Shown here: piece after piece, positions 59,400 through 64,000 of the stretch
Layout: every line of letters begins with the position of its first letter
Position numbering within the stretch: the stretch's first letter is position 1
Assembly (NCBI GenBank): GCA_905221605.1
Contig: CAJNDS010002357.1
Span: 336,331 to 400,330 of the forward strand
DNA length: 64,000 nt
Source: Symbiodinium natans
Taxonomy: Eukaryota; Sar; Dinophyceae; Suessiales; Symbiodiniaceae
Reading direction: 5' to 3'
The notes under the pieces: generated by a model
Database searches by the model: none
Seen by the model: the letters and a program-made list of their open reading frames with translations, nothing else
What the model was told of the DNA's origin: nothing
Made by a program: the position numbers and the translations under genes

Positions 59400-60600
59400 T
59401 TTGATAAGAGTTTTTCAGGGGTTCTTATATGATTCCTTATTATGTTTTAGGCTGCCTATTAAATTTAATAATGCTCCTGTTCATTTTAACGGGAGTCCTT
59501 ATTTAATTAACAAGACTCCTAATCATTTTACTAGCATTCTAAGTGATTTTCAATGGCAATGGGATTCCTGTATTTGTTTAATGGGGATCGTATTAGATTT
59601 TAAAGGATGCCTGTTAAAGGACTTTATTGGGTTTAATATTGATTCCTATTCATTTTAATCAAATGCCAAATAATTGGAATACGATTCTGAGTATTTGTAA
59701 TAACATTCTTCTTCCTAGTTAGTTTTAATAAAAGTCTTAGAAATTTAAAAAGCTTCATAACAAATTTTATACATATTCCTATTAATTTCAATAGGCTTCT
59801 TATTCATTTTCATAAGATGTCTTACAATTTCTAATTGGGTTCCTTTTGCTTTGACAAGCTTCCTATTCATTTAAAAAGGCTTCTGATTAATTGGAATAGG
59901 CTTCGTATTCATTTTAACAGGGTTGCTCATTCATGTTGACAGGATTCCTAATAATGTTCATAGGATTCCTACTAGATTCCACAGTGCTCCGATTATATGT
60001 TTAAATCCTGTTCCCTATTCATTTCAATTGGACTCGAAGTAATGTTATTGTAACTCTCATTTGTTTTTTTAGCAATCCTGTTAATTAAATGTTTTAATAG
60101 TGTTTATTATCATTCTAACAGTACGACTCTTAGTGTTTTAAGTTTTGAAGGGTCCACATTACTTTTTTATAGAATTTTATTGGCTCCTCTTAATCCGTTA
60201 ATAGGATTCATCTTCATGTTACACGGATTCCTGTTACTCTTAAAAAGAATTCATAGATTCTTTTGTAGGGTTCCTATTAATTTTAATAGCATTCCTATGA
60301 ATTCAAAAGGGTTCCTATTCATTTGAATGGCCTTCCTATGGTTCCTCTGAATTTAGGACGCCAAGAAATTTTAATAGGAGCTTCTACGTATTTCAACCAG
60401 GTTCTTATTAATTGTACTAGGATTCTTACTAAGTTTTCAAAAAAGACTCGTCTTAATTTCAATAGGGTTCTCATTCATTTTAATGGGGTTCCTATTGATT
60501 TAAATAGGATTCCTATTGAACTCATACGAAGCCTATGAATCCTAATAAACTTAATAGGAACCCAAGTAAAACTAAGAGCAACCTTATTAAAATTAATAGC
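59400..60600. repeat. decayed AT-rich satellite (AGGATTCCTATTNATTTTAAT)
   Basis: Some 40 diverged copies of a roughly 25-bp motif, GGATTCCTATTAATTTTAAT and variants, run in the same orientation without coding signal. Confidence 0.8.
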
Positions 60601-60783
60601 AATCCACGATGTCGAGCAAATTGTTCAGGTCCTTACAGCATGCGTCCTTCTCACATCTGTCTGCATCTTTCATTGCGAACACAAAGCCGTACTAATCGAA
60701 AAAAATATGCTCTATTGTGTGTTAACGTGTCTGGCTACTGTGTGCAGCTATGCTGTCCGTCGCGCCCTCAGCCTTTTTTTCGC

Positions 60784-60876
60784 TTCCGGGGTCTGTCGAG
60801 GGGGGGGGGGGTGAGCATATATATATATATATATATATATATGCTTCTGGGGGGGGGGGGGGGGGGGGGGGGGTAC
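60784..60876. repeat. right inverted module and poly-G tracts
   Basis: TTCCGGGGTCTGTCGAGG, a G run, TGAGCATATATAT, then a (TA)n run, GCTTCTGG and a G run of about 24. The first part is the inverted copy of 58,250-58,296. Confidence 0.75.
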
Positions 60877-60879
60877 CAT

Positions 60880-60979
60880 AATGTATATATGTATATATTA
60901 TATATATCATATATTATGTATACATATGTATATATATATATATATATATATAGTATATATATATTATATATTATATATG

Positions 60980-61012
<33 letters not shown>

Positions 61013-61165
61013 GTATATATATGTATATATATGTATATATATGTATATATATATGTATATATATGTACATATATGTATATATATGTATATATATAGCATA
61101 TATATATATGTATATATATATGTATATATGAATATATATATATATATATATAGATAGATAGATAT
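60880..61165. repeat. (TATATG)n/(TA)n microsatellite
   Basis: About 280 bp almost exclusively of TATATA and TATATG, ending in (TAGA)3. Confidence 0.95.
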
Positions 61166-61421
61166 GCATGTATCTTTGAGTGTGTGGTCTGGATCCACAG
61201 GCACTGGGCAGCTGATTTCAGGCACCATGCCCTGGAGCTGCAAAACCCCAATTAGCCCCCACAGAGACCGAACTGCAAGCATTGTCAGGTTTTAGGGAGG
61301 TGGGGACTGTGCTGAGGGTTCGGGGTCGAGGGCTCAGCCTGTTGGAGCCGTGTACGAGTAGAGGTCGAACAGGGCAGCTGCCTTGACAGGAGCGTCCGTG
61401 ACAGTGCGACGGCTTGTGCAG

Positions 61422-61488
61422 GATTGGAGGCGCCCCGATCTCGTATTCATGTTCAAGGATTCTCAGTTTTATCGAATCAGCGCAGACC
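61422..61488 (+). CDS. plus-strand exon candidate (22 codons)
   Basis: TTGTGCAG acceptor and C|GTAAAA donor. It reads DWRRPDLVFMFKDSQFYR. The next candidate exon starts 39 nt downstream but in another phase, so the join is unresolved. Confidence 0.45.
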
Positions 61489-61527
61489 GTAAAACTCGGA
61501 AGCCTCGGTGAAGCCTCGGTACTTCAG

Positions 61528-61614
61528 CACTTCGTGAGGAAGCATTTCGGCTTTAACTATTCGCGGCAAAAGAAGACCATCCAGAACACGCAGAGACAAG
61601 AGGAAGTCTCAACG
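61528..61614 (+). CDS. plus-strand exon candidate (29 codons)
   Basis: TACTTCAG acceptor and ACG|GTACCC donor, phase 0-0. It reads HFVRKHFGFNYSRQKKTI, then QNTQRQEEVS. The frame must shift at 61,615, and a 43-nt GT-AG intron would do it. Confidence 0.5.
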
Positions 61615-61657
61615 GTACCCTGTCTGCTCTCTGGCTGCCTTGCCATGGCTGAAAAAG

Positions 61658-61749
61658 GTCTACAGCGAAGGCTCAATCGTCCGGGCCTTCTCCGACACGG
61701 TTCCGCGGGAACTGCAGATCAGCGCGCCGAAGATGTCATTCAGACTGAC
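61658..61749 (+). CDS. plus-strand exon candidate (30 codons)
   Basis: It follows GAAAAAG and reads VYSEGSIVRAFSDTVPREL, then QISAPKMSFRL, before GTGATC. Strong third-position bias. It joins 61528-61614 in phase. Confidence 0.6.
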
Positions 61750-62095
61750 GTGATCAAGGGGTGGCTCGCCTGGTGCCAGGCCCGGATTGACCCCACAAAG
61801 CCTCCACGCGCAGGTCTTCGGACTGTTTAGGACCTTCGAGTTCCAAGTGTCTCGCCAGGCGCTGCCCCCTTGCTAGACCAATCCCACCTCCATAGCCTGC
61901 CGACGCAGCAGCCGATGCAATGGGGTCCTGAAAAGCGTTTTTTTGACATTACATAGCAGATAAATGAGGGCTTGGAACATGCAGCCAAACAAACTCTCTA
62001 ACCCCGGACCCCAAACCCCACACATCCCCTTTCGTTGACCGACGTCACGCACAAGAAGCTCCTACTTGTCACGACACGGACAGTGTGCCTATCCA

Positions 62096-62146
62096 GGTCT
62101 GGGGGGTGTTTTGGGATGGGGGGGGGGGGGGGGGGGGGGGGGGGCG
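62096..62146. repeat. poly-G tract
   Basis: GGGATGGGG followed by about 27 uninterrupted G. Confidence 0.9.
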
Positions 62147-62335
62147 GCTTCGGGGGTGTTGGAGTCTGTGGGGTCAGCCTTTGCTTTGCTATTCGAACCT
62201 TGGTTGAGTGTTCTAGTGCTGCCATGCCTATAACGATTCAGCCAAGGCATTGCCAGTAAATTGACAGCTATGGGATATTCGGCAGCTCGGAAATGAAGTA
62301 TTTCACACACCTCATGAAACGGACCGGATTTCGAG

Positions 62336-62683
62336 TCATCGAGGGGACAGGATGCTTGCAAAAGAGGTATCTGGCTTGCGAATCCATGGCCCATGCATGG
62401 CTTGGCCCTGCGACTGAACGTCTACGCATCTGATCCTGCAACCCCACATGTTAGTCAAGCTAACGCAAAGGGCCCAGGGCTGCACATGCAGATAGGAGGG
62501 ATAGGGGCTTCGAGTAGAGCCCGTATCAATCCACACCCAGGTATCCACCTTAGCCGCCTTTAGCCCGAAATGTTCGATGAGATTGCAGGCTGCACTTGCA
62601 ACTGGGAAAAGGAGGTCCACAGCAAGGTAGTTCCGACAAGAAACTTGTTGGGATGTAGGTTCCGTTGTTCTGCACATGCACAC
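62336..62683 (-). CDS. ORF/exon candidate (115 codons)
   Basis: It reads YLAVDLLFPVASAACNLIEH, then FGLKAAKVDTWVWIDTGS and a Trp/Cys-containing C-terminus to TGA at 62,336. Natural but with modest codon bias. It may contain intron sequence. No family is recognised. Confidence 0.4.
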   Translation of the reverse strand: MCMCRTTEPTSQQVSCRNYLAVDLLFPVASAACNLIEHFGLKAAKVDTWVWIDTGSTRSPYPSYLHVQPWALCVSLTNMWGCRIRCVDVQSQGQAMHGPWIRKPDTSFASILSPR

Positions 62684-62714
62684 TGAAAGAGAAATCCGCC
62701 TTGAACCTTAAACA

Positions 62715-62792
62715 CTACGCTGCACGCTGCAAGTCCTTGATGTTGGGGTCGCCCTTGGGAGTCATGCCCAGCTTGTCGGAGATGTCCGCGAA
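62715..62792 (-). CDS. terminal exon (25 aa + stop)
   Basis: ATTTCCTCCAG acceptor in phase 0, then FADISDKLGMTPKGDPNIKD and LQRAA-TAG. Nearly every codon ends in G or C. It marks the 3' end of a minus-strand gene. Family unknown. Confidence 0.65.
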   Translation of the reverse strand, partial: FADISDKLGMTPKGDPNIKDLQRAA

Positions 62793-63156
62793 CTGGAGGA
62801 AATGTGTGTCTTCTAAGGGTGTACAGGTTGTGATCTAATTGGCGCTTGGTGTGGGGACAGCTTGTGGCCTCCGGAAGCCGTACGCACTTGTAAGCACGCC
62901 CTAAAGCCCCAAAAAACCTAGAACCCTACGCGAGCGCAGATTTCCAGGTGGCCAGGTTTGGTGAGTTTACATCTGGGGCTTGGCGGGGAGTCTCCTTTTT
63001 GATCATACGCTTATTTCAGCCCATGATGTTGAGGCTATCTCCTGTCAAGGAGGCACACCCTGCAAGCAGAAATGGCGAAAGCCGGAGGTGGCTCGAATAG
63101 ATGAAAGGAACCCTCAATCTCCCGGCAACAACCTACGTAAGTCCTCGACCTTGAAC

Positions 63157-63276
63157 ACCCACAAGGAATTACAAGGATTGGTCCGCGAACTTCAAGCGTT
63201 CGAGTCGGTGCTGAACTCTCTGTTCACTTGGCAGCCGCACCAGCTTGTGCATGCCAGTCTTTACCGCAGCTGGTGG
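63157..63276 (+). CDS. exon candidate, strand ambiguous
   Basis: It reads LQGLVRELQAFESVLNSLFT, then WQPHQLVHASLYRSWW, and ends at TGG|GTAGCC. The antisense frame (MHKLVRLPSEQRVQHRLERL) is about equally good. Confidence 0.35.
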
Positions 63277-63857
63277 GTAGCCGCCTTGCGTGTTTGCCGG
63301 GGGGTGGGGCTGCAGGGTTCGGGATTGGGAAGCGATAAGCGACTTCAGGACGCCCGAAATCCGAAAACTCCAAGCCTCAACATTCGGGGGGGCCAGCATA
63401 GCTCCAGCCAAGACACCCTACGCTGCCTACACCTTAAAAGGGTTTGCTTCAAAGGCTTTGCAGCGCAGGGGCCCTGTGCCGAATCGTGAACCAGGCAACG
63501 GGTCTACTTCAACGCGACCACTTCCAGATCTCCCTCTAAACCCTAAAACACTAAACGCTGGCACCCAAGTTTTGCGCAGGTGGGCATGGGCCCTGAAGCG
63601 CAGAACTGCGTCAAGAATCCCTGGTTAAGAATCCGAAACCTCAAGCCTGCTCAAGCCCTGCTTAAGCCCTGAAAACCCCTCAAACTCCCAGACCATGATG
63701 TGCTGATGTGCACGCTGGCCTGCCGAGTTGAGGACCTGCCGCTCAGCTGGGCTTGGCAAGGAAGCAGCTCAGGGAAGACTACAGCTTGGGATGTTCTCCC
63801 TGGGACGGGAACATCCCAAACTACAACTCGTGCTGTGGTTTGGGTGGGGATCTCGAC

Positions 63858-63990
63858 CAATGTTCTGGGCCAGCATGCACTCGAGTCGTTCGCGCTTGCT
63901 TCTTGATGTGGGAGATGAGACTCCGCAAAGTTCCTCAAAGTCCATGATGTCCGGAATGTAAGGGTCAGGGTAAGATACGGCCCACGGCAT
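63858..63990 (-). CDS. first-exon candidate cut near the window end (44 codons)
   Basis: An ATG at 63,990 opens MPWAVSYPDPYIPDIMDFEE and then SSPTSRSKRERLECMLAQNI, with 1 nt before a GTCGAG donor. Only 10 bases remain upstream in the window, so the true start may be outside. Unknown family. Confidence 0.5.
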
Positions 63991-64000
63991 TTACGAGATC

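Overview
The window looks like nuclear DNA of an alga with a large, intron-rich genome, most likely a dinoflagellate. The reasons are the absence of any prokaryotic gene layout, many degenerate interstitial TTTAGGG/CCCTAAA tracts, dense micro- and minisatellites, very short coding exons (about 40-165 nt, strongly G/C at third positions), occasional GC or GA splice donors that are needed to keep frame, and a head-to-tail array of near-identical genes. This assignment is inference. I found no full dinoflagellate spliced-leader match, no rRNA or tRNA gene and no bacterial feature. Exon calls rest on open frame, third-position composition, splice sites and phase bookkeeping by eye. They are partial exon models, and most functions are unknown.

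Layout. 0-4 kb: GT-rich microsatellites and mostly featureless sequence. 4.4-6.8 kb (minus): three phase-consistent exons of an ankyrin-repeat gene. 7-11.5 kb: satellites, a decayed GATGCTCGCC-type repeat and scattered minus exons. 14-25 kb: several minus-strand exon groups (15.5, 16.7-17.4, 18.9-21.5 and 22.8-23.8 kb). 25.0-25.7 kb: two plus-strand exons. 26-32 kb: minisatellites and a six-exon phase-consistent minus model that contains a proline-rich/LHWK exon like a formin FH1-FH2 junction. 33.8-36.8 kb (minus): another exon chain. 37.3-43 kb (minus): exons of a gene with C2-domain-like pieces, ending at 37,328.

43,977-50,445 is the central feature: about 6.8 tandem units of 955 bp on the minus strand, carrying seven intact 201-codon ORFs with two CCHC zinc knuckles and a basic, charged helical C-terminus. 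Variant sites run A-B-C-D-A-B-C, which indicates duplication of a four-unit block. The 5'-most copy can be spliced in frame to unrelated upstream exons (50.4-51.6 kb). The other copies carry their own two short candidate exons. The array edge falls at that splice donor.

51.2-56.1 kb holds more minus exons. 58.07-61.2 kb is an exceptional repeat block: CA and TA microsatellites, a roughly 1 kb inverted-repeat array of CTCGAG-containing modules, and a decayed AT-rich satellite, all bracketed by a pair of inverted poly-G/TCGACAGACCCCGG modules. 61.4-64 kb has short plus- and minus-strand exons.

The most interesting genome-level signal is a family of about 95-bp MITE-like elements with GGGGGTTT-CGAAA-type terminal inverted repeats (about a dozen copies, several degenerate). 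At least seven lie inside short introns defined independently by coding exons, close to the splice sites. One is flanked by a 5-bp target-site duplication and another sits in an intron whose two boundaries carry the same 6-mer. They behave like introner elements, that is, transposons that make introns.
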